From contig JACMZG010001911.1 of the NCBI GenBank assembly GCA_018340805.1, forward strand, positions 50,848,862 to 50,912,861: a stretch of DNA of 64,000 nucleotides. The letters are read 5' to 3'. The translations under genes and the position numbers were made by a program. Under the pieces are notes generated by a model. It saw only the letters and a list, made by a program, of their open reading frames with translations. It was not told the DNA's origin and made no database searches. This DNA is from Microvelia longipes. Its lineage: Eukaryota; Arthropoda; Insecta; Hemiptera; Veliidae. Of this stretch, positions 21,765-33,559 are shown in pieces (the stretch's first letter is position 1; the number at the start of each line of letters is the position of its first letter).

Positions 21765-22289
21765 ATGTATGGCGGCGTGTTGTACGTAGTGAACAGAGAG
21801 CAGTACACGTCGTACTTGCTGTACGGTGTCATCCTATCAGACGTTTGTTTTGAAATATTAATATTATTGACCATTATATTGGGTAAAGGTGTTTACCCTT
21901 ACGAGATCACGTGCGCTGTTGTATTGCCAATATTCACAGTAGCTCTCATTGTTTATTATTTAAAGAAAACGAAGAAGCGAGCCGTTAAAATTGTATGCTG
22001 TGTGAAAATGGGGATTCTTGGAGTGCTAGTGCTATTACCGCTTATTATTTATTATTTTTACATAGGTTTAGGTGCGTCTCGAGGGATGATCGCACCGTGG
22101 CATAGAAAGCTCTGGTCCTGGATGTATCATCATGATGATCCTAATCAATACCCTAACGATTCAAATATAGTGTGGCTGTATCTTTTAATGGTTGCTATAT
22201 TATTTCTTAGCTGCGGGGCATCAAATATTGTCTCAACATGCTCTTTTATGTATTTTTACGGACAGGTAGATGCACCACCACCAGAGTGA
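21765..22289 (+). CDS. Four-span membrane protein of unknown function
   Basis: An open frame of 174 codons from ATG at 21765 to TGA at 22287-22289. The ATG is preceded by AAAC, a good eukaryotic start context, and an in-frame TAA at 21747 limits upstream extension within this exon. A CTGTAG just before the ATG could instead be a splice acceptor bringing in an upstream exon. Predicted spans are at about residues 17-39, 48-66, 76-102 and 135-165. The basic loop K-K-T-K-K-R (67-72) between spans 2 and 3 suggests a cytosolic side with both termini inside, and the 103-134 loop (rich in W, H, D, N) faces out. The short tail ends D-A-P-P-P-E. I do not recognise the family. The size and layout recall small arthropod four-span proteins (tetraspan, MARVEL or LAPTM-like groups), but no signature motif proves any of these. 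An AATAAA follows the stop by 38 bases, and codon use and length argue for a real gene. Confidence 0.7.
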   Translation: MYGGVLYVVNREQYTSYLLYGVILSDVCFEILILLTIILGKGVYPYEITCAVVLPIFTVALIVYYLKKTKKRAVKIVCCVKMGILGVLVLLPLIIYYFYIGLGASRGMIAPWHRKLWSWMYHHDDPNQYPNDSNIVWLYLLMVAILFLSCGASNIVSTCSFMYFYGQVDAPPPE

Positions 22290-22326
22290 ATCAGTGAGAT
22301 AATCTAATAATATAAGATATATATCT

Positions 22327-22332
22327 AATAAA
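22327..22332 (+). promoter_or_regulatory. Polyadenylation signal AATAAA
   Basis: A canonical AATAAA 38 bases after the stop of the four-span protein, followed by a T/A-rich region. Consistent with a short 3' UTR. Confidence 0.6.
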
Positions 22333-22465
22333 GACAATACAATTATATATTGTTTCTTATTATTCCAAAACACAAAAAAACAAAGATTGTTGCACCCATA
22401 AATTAGCTTCTAGTTTCTACTAGATTAACACACACATTATATATATATATAATGTAATGTGTATA

Positions 22466-22503
22466 TATAATCCCAATGTGTTTTCCTACTTCTACCTACT
22501 ACT

Positions 22504-22560
<57 letters not shown>

Positions 22561-22575
22561 ATATATATATATATT

Positions 22576-22620
<45 letters not shown>

Positions 22621-22665
22621 TTATTTTTTTAGTAGGTAGAAGTAGGAAAACACATTGGGATTATA
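22466..22665. repeat. Perfect 36-bp inverted arms around a (TA)n tract
   Basis: The left arm 22466-22501 (TATAATCCCAATGTGTTTTC then CTACTTCTACCTACTA) is exactly the reverse complement of the right arm 22630-22665. The spacer is a (TA)n tract (22503-22620) plus TTATTTTTTT. It is placed about 175 bp after the end of the four-span gene. The arms are unrelated to those at 1242-1355. Confidence 0.9.
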
Positions 22666-22669
22666 GAGA

Positions 22670-23325
22670 GAGGGTTTGATTGAATAGTATATGTGTTTTT
22701 TTGCCCATGAAGGAACAATTAATAGAAAAACGGAAATTAAAATTTATCTACAGACTAAAATCGAAAATTATACATTTATCTTCTCAAATTGCGCTGAAAT
22801 CACTAACCAATCCGTCTTTTTAAAATTCAACCTTTAAAGTGACACTATTAACAAGGCCTGCCATTAAACCAATCCCTAATAAACGTATTATTAGTGTTGC
22901 AAAAACATGTAACAAATTGTCTGATTGTGATTGATTTAGACAAACTGAAGCATTTTAATGAACCAGCGTAAGGACTTGTTATTTGAAAGATAATTTGCTT
23001 GACGTGATGAGTGATTGGGTCGGAAATTAATCACAGTGACCAGCTGTTTGTTCATTTCATTCTTTATATGGTCTGTTATTATTTGTTATTTGTCTTTTTG
23101 TTGATTTATTGTTCCTTAGTGCTAATCAACTACTAACTCATTATGTAAGTTGTTCTTATAAAAATTCCTACTGTTATTCTTTGTTTGTAGACAATAACTT
23201 CAAAGAATGTTAAAACATCTTAAAGAAACTAATAGATTTAGTTTTAGAACTATTTTATTTATTTTTTACTCGCTTAATACAGAGGTTGGTAGATCTTTGT
23301 ATAATTGACATGTAAACAAAAAAAA
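22670..23325. other. Intergenic, no gene seen
   Basis: AT-rich, nothing recognised. Confidence 0.5.
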
Positions 23326-23331
23326 AAAAAC

Positions 23332-23712
23332 AAATTAGTTTACGGGAACCTCGAAACGTTTTCTCGTCACATTTGATTTGCTAAGCTCATGCTCCCTAAT
23401 TTGGACTCGCGTCGCTCGCCCTCAGAATATAAAATTCGTTAAATTTATTTTGCAACACGACCTCGGACTCGCACTGACCACGCTGGATGCTGATAAACTT
23501 ATATGATCCAACAAAAACCATAGATATACTTGTTGTTTTCAAACTAAACTGTGTATTTATTTATGACCTAAAAGTTGACACTTTTAATAAATTTAAACTT
23601 AATTAAATTATTTTTCGATTTTTTACAATTTTTTTTTAAAAAACGTACACAAGTTAACTAAGAAACATTAACTAATGCTGATAATGAGATGAAACTTAGC
23701 ACACACTTTTAA
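23332..23712 (+). repeat. D1 copy, 3' truncated and internally shortened
   Basis: Starts with a diverged TTTACGGGAACCTCGAAAC, continues through GGACTCGCGTCGCTCGCCCTCA and CACGCTGGATGCTG, and breaks off at GAGATGAAACTTAGCACACA. Confidence 0.8.
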
Positions 23713-23856
23713 AGATAATGCCGATTTTTAATTTTTTAAAATATTATATTAACTTTAGCTAATATAATAATACATTTAGTTTGCTATTTAGCTGTTTTAA
23801 TAGTATTACAGTGTTTTTCGTTAGTTGCACTTCTTAGTTTATAGAAATCCATCTTA

Positions 23857-24122
23857 AATTACTAGATAAAAGTAGGCTCTAATTCTTATGTTACAAAATT
23901 TTTGTTGTTTTAATTATTCAGCCAACAATGTGGCCATCTTCAGAACAATAACTGAAACATAAAATCAATAAAATCAATTACTTACAATATAAAATCTGAT
24001 AAGACTAGATTAAACATAAAATTGACTAAAAATAAAAAAATATTCAAAATTTTTAATAATTAAAACTAAATAAATTTCGTAAAATATAGAATTAAAGCCT
24101 ACTTTTATCTTGTAATTTAACT
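23857..24122. mobile_element. MITE with ATAAAAGTAGGCT ends
   Basis: The left end AAATTACTAGATAAAAGTAG (then GCTCTAATTCT) and the right end (reverse complement AAATTACAAGATAAAAGTAG then GCTTTAATTCT) are inverted repeats of about 35 bp. The element is about 265 bp and non-coding. Near its left side it contains CCAACAATGTGGCCATCTTCAG (23932-23953), a hairpin of the CTGAAGATG type also seen at 60511. Confidence 0.75.
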
Positions 24123-24124
24123 AT

Positions 24125-25240
24125 TATAGTGTTTGTTGACACCAACAATATTTTACATGACAATTTATTTACCTGTATATAAACTTTATCAAATATAACT
24201 AAATATTTTTTACTGAGAAATACTTGTCAAGTCTGAATACAACAAATTTGAACATTTACAAATACTACTAACCATTAACCAGTTCAATGTAAATTCAAAT
24301 AAATAATTGTATTTATTTATTTTAACTGTCAAACCGACAAAGGCCTTTAACAAATTATTATGTCGTTGTGATTGGACTTGATGTATTCGTGTTCGCTTTT
24401 ATTTTACCTCTGATAATGAAAATAAATAAATAGTGACTAAAAAATATTGTTTAAAAAATTTAAAACGAAAACAGCTAAACTTGTTTTTAAGTTTTTATTT
24501 AAAAACAATTAAAAAAAATATGTTAACAAATTTTATTACCGCTTTTTCACTGTCATAAATCTCACGCATTAATTAAAACAAAATTTAGGACACAATGGCT
24601 TTTTAATTGATAAAATTATAATTAATGCTATTGTTTCGTAAAATAAAACCTATAAATAAATTTTTAAAAAATCGTAAAAATAAATAAATTAATAAATTCT
24701 GTGATTATTATTTAGATAAAGAAAAAATTACAGGTTATTATGTTTATTGATGTTAATCATTAAGCCTTACTTTGATAAACTGTGTTTGACTAAATTAAGC
24801 ACTCCGTACATGTACAACACATAATGTATGCAAATGTAATCAAATCCTTTTCTTATCAACTTATAATTATATTTATTATTTTTTTACATCTGTTTTAAAG
24901 TAAATATTTTTAATTTGTTTTTAATTGGATTCAAATATTAAATTTTATGATGCTTCAACGTAAATTTGATATTTTTGGGAAAATATTAAATTTTGATTTC
25001 TTCATAGACACAGATACTATAGGATTAGTTAGTGTAGTGTTATATTATAAATATAGGGATACCATGCTAAAGTAGAAAAATATATTTGAAATTATACATA
25101 ATACGAAATCATAGACATGTGACGTAAAAATCATACAATTAGGTATAACCAAAGTAAAATTCTTTAATGCCGCTTTTATAATGGCGTGGCATAACAAAAG
25201 TTACTAAAGAAATCTGTAAATTATAATCATTAACTACAAA
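24125..25240. other. Very AT-rich intergenic, no gene seen
   Basis: Dominated by A/T runs and AAATAAATA-like simple sequence. No coding frame. Confidence 0.55.
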
Positions 25241-25245
25241 AAGTT

Positions 25246-25560
25246 TAATACAAAAATCCAATAACTGTCAGTAAGACTTTATAGACATAAAAAATCCAAC
25301 AACTGTCAGTAAGACTTTACAGACATCAAAAATCCAACAACTGGCAGTAAGACTTTACAGACATAAAAAATCCAACAACTGTCAGTGAGACTTTATAGAC
25401 ATAAAAAATCCAACAACTCTCAGTAAGACTTTACAGACATCAAAAATCCAACATCTGTCAGTAAGACTTTACAGACATCAAAAATCTAACAACTGTCAGT
25501 AAGACTTTACAGACATCAAAAATCCAACAACTGTCAGTAAAACTTTATAGACATCGAAAA
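25246..25560. repeat. Minisatellite, 38-bp unit, 8 copies
   Basis: The unit is AAAAATCCAACAACTGTCAG followed by TAAGACTTTACAGACATC. Period is 38-39 bp and copies are about 90-97% alike. CTGTCAGT starts fall at 25264, 25303, 25341, 25379 and onward. Confidence 0.95.
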
Positions 25561-25564
25561 AATT

Positions 25565-25898
25565 ATGTTTGTATGAATGGAATGTACGTTAAATGTCTAT
25601 ATGAAATATCATACAGATTAGTTAGTATAGTAGAATCTAACTCATAGTATTTTATCACCAAATTGTGTTGGATACTACTACTGATGATGCAGAGTTTCAC
25701 TCTGTAAAACGATTAGTATATGTTTTAAACAAAACTTCTTTTATGTGGACTTTAGTCTTCAATAAATTGCATATAACTATTATCAACAGTAAGCTATAAG
25801 CTATAAACTATAAGCTACAGAGTTTAATCTTCGTAAAAAAAGCATTCTACCCTTGTAGAATGCTATAGTTGTGCTATTGGGAAAATTATATTTAAGAC
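25565..25898. other. Intergenic, no gene seen
   Basis: Small AAGCTATAAGCTATAAACTATAAGCT repeats near 25790-25818 and a GCATTCTAC...GTAGAATGC hairpin near 25841-25864. Confidence 0.5.
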
Positions 25899-25902
25899 CT
25901 CA

Positions 25903-26394
25903 TTACCCCGATAATGACAGCGGAAATTTCAAAAAATCATAAAACGCGGAAAAATAATGCGATCGGATCGAGATTTAGCGCGCATGTAGCCACATATAAG
26001 AATAACATATGTGCCAAGTTTCTTGTTCAATTTTTATCAAATGACTTGTGTACGTTTTTAAAAAATTGTAAAAAAATCAGAAAATTATTAAATTAGGTTG
26101 AAACTAAAGGTACAAGGGTACCTTAGGTTAAGGACACTAATAAGGACACTAAGTTTCGTTTCAATACGACATGTATATACATGATATTTGTTGGATCATA
26201 AAAATTAAGCAGCATTTAGCGTGGTCAAAGCTGTATTGGTCCGCTGACAAGTGAAGCGAGCCCAAAGACATGTTGCTGTATAATTTTGGCAAATTGTATA
26301 TTCTGAGGACGAGGGATGCGTGTCCGAAGCACGGAGGATGGACGTAGCGAATCCGATGTAATGAGGAAAAGTTCCGAGGTACCTCGTTTCGATT
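25903..26394 (-). repeat. D1 copy, 3' truncated
   Basis: The minus strand starts AATCGAAACGAGGTACCTCGG, then TCCGTGCTTCGGACACGCATC and CACGCTAAATGCTG, and ends in the CCGATCGCATTATTTTTCCGC block. The D1 3' third is missing. Confidence 0.85.
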
Positions 26395-26399
26395 ATAAT

Positions 26400-27710
26400 T
26401 GGTATTTTTTTAAATTGACCTTAGATCATCAAGTTATTTTCTCTTTTTTTTACTTTATAATGTTTACCATATTAACCATATAACGTTACACAGCTCTATT
26501 TTTTGTGCTCAAAAATTTTATAATATCCCCCAAACTAGGTCCACAATTTGGTACCAGTATCACATTAAATTTGGTATTGTCAAAATTGATACCTTCAGAA
26601 TGCGTCTAGCATAGTTAGAATTTTATAATTATATAAAAAGTGAGTTTCTAAGCATGGTATAAAAATCGGAAGACGCTAAATTTATTAGCGTTATTTGCTG
26701 AGTTTGTATACAAAATTTCATTTCCCTACGACAAGTTGACAGGGCTATTTTTGAAATACCAAGGAAAGGTGTCATAATGGAATCTAAACTTTTGTATACT
26801 TTCACTTAACTTAAGACGTTACACTGACGGAAAAATATTGTCCAGCAATAGATTATTTTTGTCATTTATTTATTATTTCCATTCTACTAATAAAGCTTAC
26901 GCTAATTCTATATCCGTGACAATTTTAAACATGCATAATTAACGTTACAAAGCGTGTCAATATTTCTATTATATTTTGGTAGAATGTCTGAAACCCAAGT
27001 CTACTGAGCACTGAATTTTTTCAGTCCCATCATTTTACGTTTTAAAATGACGGGACGCTTTGAGTTTTATTATTGCTAGATAATACGTGCAGTAGTTGAT
27101 TTGAGTGAGCACTTAAATGTCTAAGTTTACAAATCTTTAGTTGTATAATATATAATAAATTGATATTTGTTTAACTATTAGTAATAAAACAGTATTAATT
27201 TATAGGTCGTAAGAAATACGACTATAATAATAATAATAACCATTTATTGTAGCTTATATACATATACATAAGACAAAAGTATAAAAGTAACTCAAAAGTA
27301 TACAAAAATTAAACTCTTCTTTTTCAAATTATAATAATTTTACCTTTTATTTTGTTTATCTATTATTTTATTTTATCTATTTATTTTATTATTTTTAACT
27401 TAATAATAGCTACAAATCGGCTATAACCGTGGTCGTACTTAATAAAGTACAAAACATGTAATTGCATTTGTATTTTATATAATTTAATTTTAAATTTTGT
27501 TAGCAACTTAATACAAATATTCTTAGTTTTACAATTTAAAAAAAAATATTATTATATAATTATACTTTTTGTCTTTTTGTATTATTTTTTATTTTTTATT
27601 TATTTATAATTTAATTTTATTTATTTATTTCATTTTATATACTTTCATTCATTTATTTTTCTTTTATTAGTTTTTTTTATTTATTTATTTAAATAAACTA
27701 GGCAATAGAC
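26400..27710. other. AT-rich intergenic with simple ATTT sequence
   Basis: No gene. A small hairpin GTCCCATCATTTTA/TAAAATGACGGGAC is near 27025-27058. From 27220 on, AAT and TTTATTT simple repeats dominate. Confidence 0.5.
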
Positions 27711-27893
27711 ATCTTTCATTCTCTTCCATTCTTGCCTCATTCCTGCTACTCCTTGCCATTTCACATCGCAAGCTTCTCTCATTTCTTTATCCCTATTTTG
27801 TGTTTGTCTACCTCTGCTTCTTTTTAGGTCTCTTGGATACCAATCCAACATATCCTTGGTCCATCTTCCACCTTGCGTTCTAAAAATCTTTAT
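27690..27893 (-). pseudogene. RTE-like non-LTR retrotransposon C-terminal end
   Basis: On the minus strand, 27893-27718 reads as an open peptide with G-G-R-W-T-K-D-M and, further on, C-D-V-K-W-Q and W-K-R-M-K-D-V-Y. This follows the R-W-x-D-D...W...A-x-D-R-x-x-W-x-x-L/M-x-E-A-Y layout at the C-terminus of many endonuclease-reverse-transcriptase LINEs. It is followed by a (TAAA)n tail (27690-27712), typical of their 3' ends. 5'-truncated; no reverse transcriptase remains. Confidence 0.65.
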
Positions 27894-28017
27894 TTTGACA
27901 TTAACAGGAATATAATAAAAGTATTAAATAATATTTAAATATATCAATATTGTTAATTAAAGATTATTTATGTATCAAATAAATTATTTTTTTACTTTTC
28001 TTATTTTCACCGAACAT

Positions 28018-28197
<180 letters not shown>

Positions 28198-28226
28198 TAC
28201 AAGAAAAATAATGTGTTAGCACTGAT

Positions 28227-28645
28227 AATTTGAAACCGGAATTTTGACTGGATTATCTATTATAGGTGCTTTTAGGACCTCCTAAGTGTTTTTTACCAAG
28301 TTGTCATTGTGTGTGTGTTGTCATTATAGCTTCCAGTGAGGTTATTTTGGAGAGTTGAAACTTGTTACAAAATCAACATTAAGGTCTTGTCGTGGTTTTC
28401 GGAATTTTTTATGACGCCATTAATAACACAGCAAAGATTTTAAAAATTCATAAAACGAGAGAAATTGTGTTGGATCGATTTGAAATTTGGCACGCATCTG
28501 ATACTTATTAGGACCAACATATTATGCTAATTTGCATCTCATTATTAGCATAAGTTCAATTTTCTTCAAATGACATGTTAATGTACGTTTTTATAAAATT
28601 AGTTAAAAATCGAAACATTATTCAATTAGGTTAAAATTTGTCACG
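28227..28645 (-). repeat. D1 copy, 3' half
   Basis: Minus strand: D1 from the AATTTTGTAAAAACGTACATT-like block to the GAAACCGG-type 3' block, with GACGCCATTAA in place of the TGACGTCATTAA palindrome. The D1 5' end is missing. Confidence 0.75.
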
Positions 28646-28805
28646 ACTGCTTAGATTTCACGAGTTTTGGCGATATGTCATTCGTTAAAAGCAGTTATAG
28701 CTCCTATATACCAAATATTTATTTTTAAATATAAATATTTCTATGAGTTTGTGATAAATAAAACAAAACATATAACCTTTCTTTGTTTATACCGTTGGCA
28801 TGCAG

Positions 28806-29397
28806 GACAAGTATTGTGTTTGCACAATAAATCCCACACCCTGATTTCACCTGAATCAGTTTCAGGTGTTTTAAGATATCCTGAGTTGTTTTTAGTTTGT
28901 CTGTATATGTGTCTGTTATCATCGTTGCTTCTAGTTTAGTTATGCTAGAGACTTGAAACTTAGAGCAAAATCAATGTTTAGACGTAGTTGTGATTTGTGA
29001 TATCTGGAAAATATTTGTTTATGACATCATTAACTGGAAATAGTGACAGCAAACATTTATTAAACGTGAAAAAATGTTTTGATCGATTTGAAATGTAACA
29101 CTCTTGATGTTTATGACTAACAAATGTACCAAGTTTCATGCAATTATTAGCATTAGTGCAATTTTTGTCAAATAACATTTATACCTTTTTTAAAAAAAAT
29201 CAGAGCTTGGATAGATGACGATGGAAAACAAATGTAAATGAAACGATGCGAGTCTGAAGACAATAACTACTTGCTTTATCAATTTAGTTATTGTTATATT
29301 CTGATGACTAGCGTAGTGAGACTGATGTAGTGAGGATGAGCCTAGCGAATCCGATGTGCTAAGGAACAGCTCCAAGATACCCCGTACCCGATTTTTA
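28806..29397 (-). repeat. D1 copy, near full length but diverged
   Basis: The minus strand starts AAAAATCGGGTACGGGGTATC and ends CACAATACTTGTCC. It keeps the GATTCGCTAGGCTCATCC, TCAGAATATAAC and GAAACTGATTCAGG blocks. The central GACC-ACGCTCAATGC block is lost. It is a direct neighbour, in the same orientation, of the copy at 28227-28645. Confidence 0.85.
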
Positions 29398-29399
29398 TT

Positions 29400-29740
29400 A
29401 TAATATTCGCAATTAGGCAATATTCTTACCTAAGATAGAAGGTTCTGAATTAACTCTTTCGCAATAGCGGAAATATCTGAATATAAAATGATTCCTCATT
29501 AAAATAGATTATAATAGGAAAAGTAAAGATTAAAAGTAGTTAAATTTAAAACGTTTAGTATCCAAAATTTTAGGAGCAGGCTTAAGTATGAAAGTAGAGG
29601 CTATACTTACCTTTCTAACTTTAAGAAACTTTCTGGTTTCTTGCTTGGTATTTTGATATTGGGTAATTGTGCGATGCATTACTTATTGCAATAATTTTAA
29701 AACTGATATTTTGGCAAAGCTCGCATACGATACATTTCAT
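29400..29740. other. Intergenic, no gene seen
   Basis: Nothing recognised. Confidence 0.5.
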
Positions 29741-29742
29741 AA

Positions 29743-29900
29743 CACATAGACACATTCACATAATTTTTAACACACATGCACAATAGACACATAATACGCA
29801 TAGACACATTCAAATAATTTTTAACATACATGCACAATAGAAACATAATTCACATAGACACATAATAAGCATAGACACACACAGAACATAATTTTTAATC
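29743..29900. repeat. Imperfect tandem repeat of ACACATAGACACATTCA
   Basis: Two to three diverged copies of a roughly 65-70 bp unit built from ACACATAGACACATTCACAT, AATTTTTAACACACATGCAC and AATAGA. Confidence 0.7.
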
Positions 29901-29904
29901 AAAT

Positions 29905-30470
29905 TCATTGTATTTTATTTTAAACTTATAATATTTGTTTCTCTGCCATGTCCGACATTTATACATTTTATAGCAGACTTGGAAAAAAAAAATAAGTTGA
30001 AAATATGATGTCGGCCATTTCAAATAACAACCTTGGGATTTACCATTTTAATCGTACTAAAAATGAAACGTCGTTAAAAATAAAATAAGTAAATTAATTA
30101 AGTAAATCTTATTCATATCACGTTTTTTTGTCACCTAAAAAAAATGATGACTGTTTAACATACAATAGATAATAAGGGAGACATGTCATATGATATCAAG
30201 GGGATACTTTGAGGGAGGGGAAGTCCAAGTTTGACAGTTTCATACCGAACGTCTTAATCGAAAGTAATCTCTAACTCGTTTTGACTTTATTATCTGGGTT
30301 TTCAAATAAAATTTCTTCCCTGTATTAATCTCTCTATCATTGTAAGTAAACCAACTTTTTATTTATTGTTAAAGTATTTATTTAATATATTAAAACATTT
30401 AAAAAGTTTGCTTAGTTAATTAAAATATTTGAATAATTGTAAGAAATTAAATTTATCGTGAATAGCAAAT
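29905..30470. other. Intergenic, no gene seen
   Basis: Nothing recognised. Confidence 0.5.
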
Positions 30471-30476
30471 GGTATT

Positions 30477-30943
30477 CAGAGTGTTTCAACAAAAAGTACC
30501 TCTACATTTTTCTTGGAAACCAAAAAAGATATCAAGATGCATTCTTCGGGAATAGTTTTTGGTCAAAAAACACTTTTTAGGAAAAATCCGATTTCTACGG
30601 ATTCTCCTACTTGTTGAGGTTAACGATTTTGTTTTTAGAGATCGTATATGGAGTTTCAACCAGGAATGGAAACCTCATCAAAATGGTTATTTTCCCTGAT
30701 GAATAATGTCCGATTTTGATGCTTTCTTTGTTTTTAGTGCCTACACAAATAAGAAAAAACTTACCGTAACAAATTCTAAAAACAAAGAAGTTATCCTAAG
30801 GAAAGAGGTGAAACCCACAACAAAACTTTGAAATTGGATTTTTCCTAAAAATTGTTCTTGCTCAAAAGTCATCTCAGAAGACTGCATCTCAATATTTTCG
30901 TTAGTTTCCGAGAAAAATAGAGAGGGACTTTCTGGGGTTTCTG
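30477..30943. mobile_element. Non-autonomous element with long diverged inverted ends (CAGA...)
   Basis: The left end CAGAGTGTTTCAACAAAAAG and the right end (reverse complement CAGAAACCCCAGAAAGTCCC) start inverted arms of about 115 bp. These share ATTTTTCTYGGAAAC, GAGATGCA/AAGATGCA-TTCT and TTTTTAGGAAAAATCC, roughly 70-75% alike. The interior has a second inverted pair (CTTTGTTTTTAG / CTAAAAACAAAG). No coding frame and no clear target duplication. CAG ends occur in hAT and several other DNA transposon groups. Confidence 0.7.
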
Positions 30944-31019
30944 TTTAGTTTTAATGTAAAACAAAGCATTACTAAATTCAAAATACTTAAATATTATAAA
31001 TAATTGATATATCAATCTA

Positions 31020-31455
<436 letters not shown>

Positions 31456-31461
31456 AAAAAT

Positions 31462-31807
31462 AATATATGGGGTTACCTGGGAAGTTTTCCTCGCCTTATA
31501 GAATTTTCCCTAAACGCATTTTAACTTCTTCCGACTCCCTGTACGAGTCTCCATACTACGAAAAACGCCTAATTGAAACATTCATAATTAATAAAAATAC
31601 AAATATTACTTTTCACCTTGTTGTAACTCTAGTATAAAACTCTGAGAGCTTCTACGATTATAAACATACACTTACATACTGATGGCAGACAGACAACTTA
31701 GCATAATTACTTTAGAGTTCTAAAAACATCTGAACCGGATAATTCAGGTGAAATGCCGGTTTTGGGATTTTTCCTAAATACGATAAAAATGAGGAAAAGT
31801 AAAAAAC
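31462..31807 (+). repeat. D1 copy, large internal deletion
   Basis: Keeps the 5' end (GGGGTTACCTGGGAAGTTTTCCTC) and the 3' third (CAGACAGACAACTTAGC, CTGAACCGGATAATTCAGG, ATGAGGAAAAGTAAAAAA). Confidence 0.85.
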
Positions 31808-31809
31808 TG

Positions 31810-32305
31810 TTCATAATCTTAGCCTATAATGTCTGTCTCTACATTAGGAATGTACAAACTATAAAAATAATATCCAGATAATTTTTTTTCATGTTTGCTG
31901 ATATTGTATTGTTCTTAAGTATAACATATTTGTTTGCCCTGTTTCAGCAAAATTTCGATAAAGGAAACTTTTGCAAAAGAAAAATGAGTTATTATTGTTA
32001 AAGGTCCTAAAATTATGTTTTAAAGCTACGAATTTAATTTAGCTAAACGTCTCAAAACATTAAATAAACTGTTGTAGACTGAAATACTTTTTCTATTTAA
32101 AAATAAAATACGCTATCTGTGGCTAGCATAGTTCTCAAGGTCTTCATTATGCGGGCCTCGGAGCGGCCCGTGTTTCTTACGATTTCCAATAAATCAGAGA
32201 GGAAGGCTAGGTTCCATATTAAGGAGGTTGTTTTATGTTTATAGTTTGATTCAAATCGGTTATCGATTCGTTGGCATTGTGCTATCGCTCTGATACAAAA
32301 GTAAT
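31810..32305. other. Intergenic, no gene seen
   Basis: Short frames only. Nothing recognised. Confidence 0.5.
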
Positions 32306-32310
32306 AAAAC

Positions 32311-33008
32311 AAATCAGGTACGACGGAACTTTTACACAATTCATTGGATAATCTGCGCTTATCCTACCAGCTTCGGACTCGCTTCGCTCGTCCACAAAAA
32401 TACAATCCATTAAATTTATACTGCCACACGTCTTTGGACTCGCTTCGCTCGTCCTTAGATAGTAAATACATTCGTTTCATTCTCAGTGGTCATCACTCAA
32501 TTAGGATATTATCCGATTTATTACAATTTTCTAAAAAGTGTATACAAATCATTCGATAAAAAATAATGCTAATAATGAGATGAAACTTAGCACATATTTT
32601 AGTCTTATACATGGCTACATGCGAGCCAAATTTTAATTAAACCATTTTTTCGTGTTTTACGATTTTTCGTAATTTTACGAAAAATCAAAATAATGCAATT
32701 TTTTTGCATTATTGCGGATTAATGACGTCATAAAAATGATTTTCTGAATAGCACAATTACAGCGGTAGACTGATTTTTGTACAAAATATCAACTCCATAA
32801 CATAAATACACTGGGAGCTACGAGGATAACAGACACACACATACATGTATACACACACTCACATACAGATAGACAACTTGGCAAAAACTACTCAGGAGGC
32901 CTTCAAATCGCCTGAAACACATCATTCCGTTTTCATCCTGGTTTCGGATTTTGCCAACACAATACTTTTCCTATATACCTATACGGCATAAATAAGGAAA
33001 AGTAAAAA
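32311..33008 (+). repeat. D1 copy, near full length
   Basis: Runs from ATCAGGTACGACGGAAC to ATAAGGAAAAGTAAAAA. It has two copies of the GGACTCGCTTCGCTCGTCC block separated by about 60 bp, as in the best copies, and TGACGTCA near 32723. The middle (GACCACGCTCAATGC to ATATACTTG) is deleted. Confidence 0.9.
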
Positions 33009-33103
33009 TTAAGTTTTTCTTAAAACTTTTTTAAACAATTTTTTTACCTACTAAATCATTTAGTTAGAAATATGAACCTAGCTTTGTTGAGGAATTTTAA
33101 TGC

Positions 33104-33142
33104 AGAGGAATAATTAATACAATATTTATTTATTATTCCTCT
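33104..33142. repeat. Hairpin, 11-bp stem
   Basis: AGAGGAATAAT and ATTATTCCTCT pair across a short AT spacer. Confidence 0.75.
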
Positions 33143-33559
33143 AGAAATACCCCTGTTCTACTTACTGGTGTAGGATAATTTATTCTTTAAACTTAGTAAA
33201 ATAAACAACAAAAATTATGCAAATATTAATCAAAAATCAATATTAGCGTTACAGCGGCTTTCTTGATTTCTTATTTACTTTACATCACTTCCGTCGTGCT
33301 TCAGCCTCAAAGTCATATATAGGTCTTTAACCAATCGCTTTATTGTTAGTTTATTTACTGTCGACAAAACCCAATAATCAATTCATAATGTACATCATTC
33401 TGTTAAGAAAATATTTTGAAATCATCTGCATATAAAAGTTTTATAATTTTTAGTGTTAATGTTTGGATATTTGAAGGTTTTATGAATTTACTAGAGATAA
33501 CGAACAACCGCCTACTCAGATTCGGCATGAATGTAGGTTATGTAAAGAAATAATCAAGT

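Noticed and set aside
25246..25560. CRISPR array
   Set aside because: Units are contiguous 38-bp copies without unique spacers, in a eukaryotic setting.
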